From positions 160,080 through 224,079 of the forward strand of contig NZ_JAKNQL010000012.1 in assembly GCF_022662375.1 (NCBI RefSeq): a DNA stretch of 64,000 nucleotides, in the 5' to 3' direction. Every line of letters starts with the position of its first letter. Positions within the stretch are counted from its first letter, which is position 1. Positions 63,738-64,000 of the stretch are shown piece by piece. The position numbers were made by a program, and so were the translations under genes. A model generated the notes under the pieces. It searched no databases and was not told the origin of the DNA. It saw nothing but the letters and a program-made list of their open reading frames with translations. Origin of the DNA: Pseudomonas sp. CROZ-RG-20F-R04-15 (GTDB lineage Bacteria; Pseudomonadota; Gammaproteobacteria; Pseudomonadales; Pseudomonadaceae).

Positions 63738-64000
63738 GCAGCAATCTGCATCGGCGTACGCCAGCACTTGCCGTCAGCGATGCGCGCGGGATGCCGGTGC
63801 GACAGGTGGCGTATCTGCGTACTGTGGCCGAGGACACCGCGACGGCCCTGATTACCCGGCAACATCACGACCACGCAGGACGACTACTTGAACAATGGGA
63901 TCCGCGTCTTTCGGTGCCTTGTCTGATCTCGGTGCACAGCCTGGTCGGGGTGCTGCTGAAGTCTGCCAGTGTCGACGCTGGCTGGCGCCTCAATTTGCCG
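63734..64000 (+). CDS. tccC: Tc toxin C component (TccC-like, RHS), 5' part only
   Basis: Only the first 89 codons are inside the window. They read MSSNLHRRTPALAVSDARGM and VRQVAYLRTVAEDTATALIT, the conserved N-terminus of TccC proteins. This family has an RHS-repeat core ending in a self-cleaving DPxG-type motif and a variable C-terminal toxin, all beyond the window. The ATG overlaps the TcB stop (ATGA), so B and C are made together, as expected for subunits of one cocoon. Which toxin is carried cannot be told. Confidence 0.9.
   Translation, partial: MSSNLHRRTPALAVSDARGMPVRQVAYLRTVAEDTATALITRQHHDHAGRLLEQWDPRLSVPCLISVHSLVGVLLKSASVDAGWRLNLP

Noticed and set aside
33496..64000. Prophage or integrative element carrying the toxin genes
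   Set aside because: No integrase, transposase, phage structural gene, attachment repeat or tRNA target is seen in the window.

Overview
The window is a piece of a Pseudomonas chromosome, most likely from the P. fluorescens group. Evidence: REP/REPIN repeats built on the GTGGGAGCGAGCNTGCTCGCGAAG core, an MvaT-type H-NS protein, an OprD-family porin, a PctA-type amino-acid chemoreceptor, and core gene order that, from memory, follows P. aeruginosa PA4394-PA4405 (mscS to the DUF721 gene) and PA4309-PA4333 (pct receptor, purU, mvaT, sbcB, MoxR/DUF58 cluster, PilZ, pykA, enoyl-CoA hydratase, ferredoxin reductase, SadC-like cyclase, fumarase). No rRNA, tRNA, CRISPR array, transposase or integrase was found.

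Layout. 1-2.0 kb: partial Dps-like gene, a membrane protein with a cold-shock domain, slyX and a HIT protein. 2.9-4.3 kb: OprD-type porin with a long upstream region. 4.4-18 kb: housekeeping genes (mscS, yajQ, panE, sensor kinase, cobalamin adenosyltransferase, Nudix/TenI fusion, GST, argJ, secA, DUF721, HerA-like ATPase), with a REPIN in four of the gaps. 18-20 kb: chemoreceptor. 20-23 kb: overlapping three-gene operon (glycosyltransferase, deacetylase, flippase-like). 23-26.5 kb: a 58-aa small protein, purU, mvaT, sbcB. 26.7-33.4 kb: six-gene operon RDD / SpoIIM-like / DUF4129 / DUF4350 / MoxR / DUF58.

33.5-64 kb is the accessory part. An insecticidal Tc-toxin system is scattered through the core block. 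Its A component is split into TcaA-like (42333-45959) and TcaB-like (38180-42277) genes on the minus strand. A 1563-aa repeat protein overlaps tcaB downstream, and a 1127-aa Ig-repeat protein lies upstream. The TcB gene (59205-63737) and the start of the TcC gene (63734-) lie about 13 kb away on the plus strand. Between them are core genes (PilZ, lipoprotein, pykA, enoyl-CoA hydratase, ferredoxin reductase, GGDEF protein, fumarase) plus one more accessory gene, a seven-repeat delta-60 protein inserted between pykA and the hydratase gene and flanked by two similar terminators.

The most interesting signal is a palindrome, CTGTCA-N4-TGACAG (CT-N12-AG, the form of a lux box). It occurs once in front of each of the four accessory transcription units (46063-46078, 49562-49577, 52557-52572, 59132-59147) and was not noticed elsewhere. 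In each case a TAnnnT-like -10 element starts 24-26 bases after the right arm. This suggests one LuxR-type or similar activator controls TcA, TcB/TcC, the Ig-repeat proteins and the delta-60 protein as one regulon. The regulator is not encoded in the window.

Two copies of a second mobile-looking repeat (20045-20222 and, inverted, 57014-57269) share CCCCTCACCC inverted ends. One carries an internal tandem expansion of about 47 bp.
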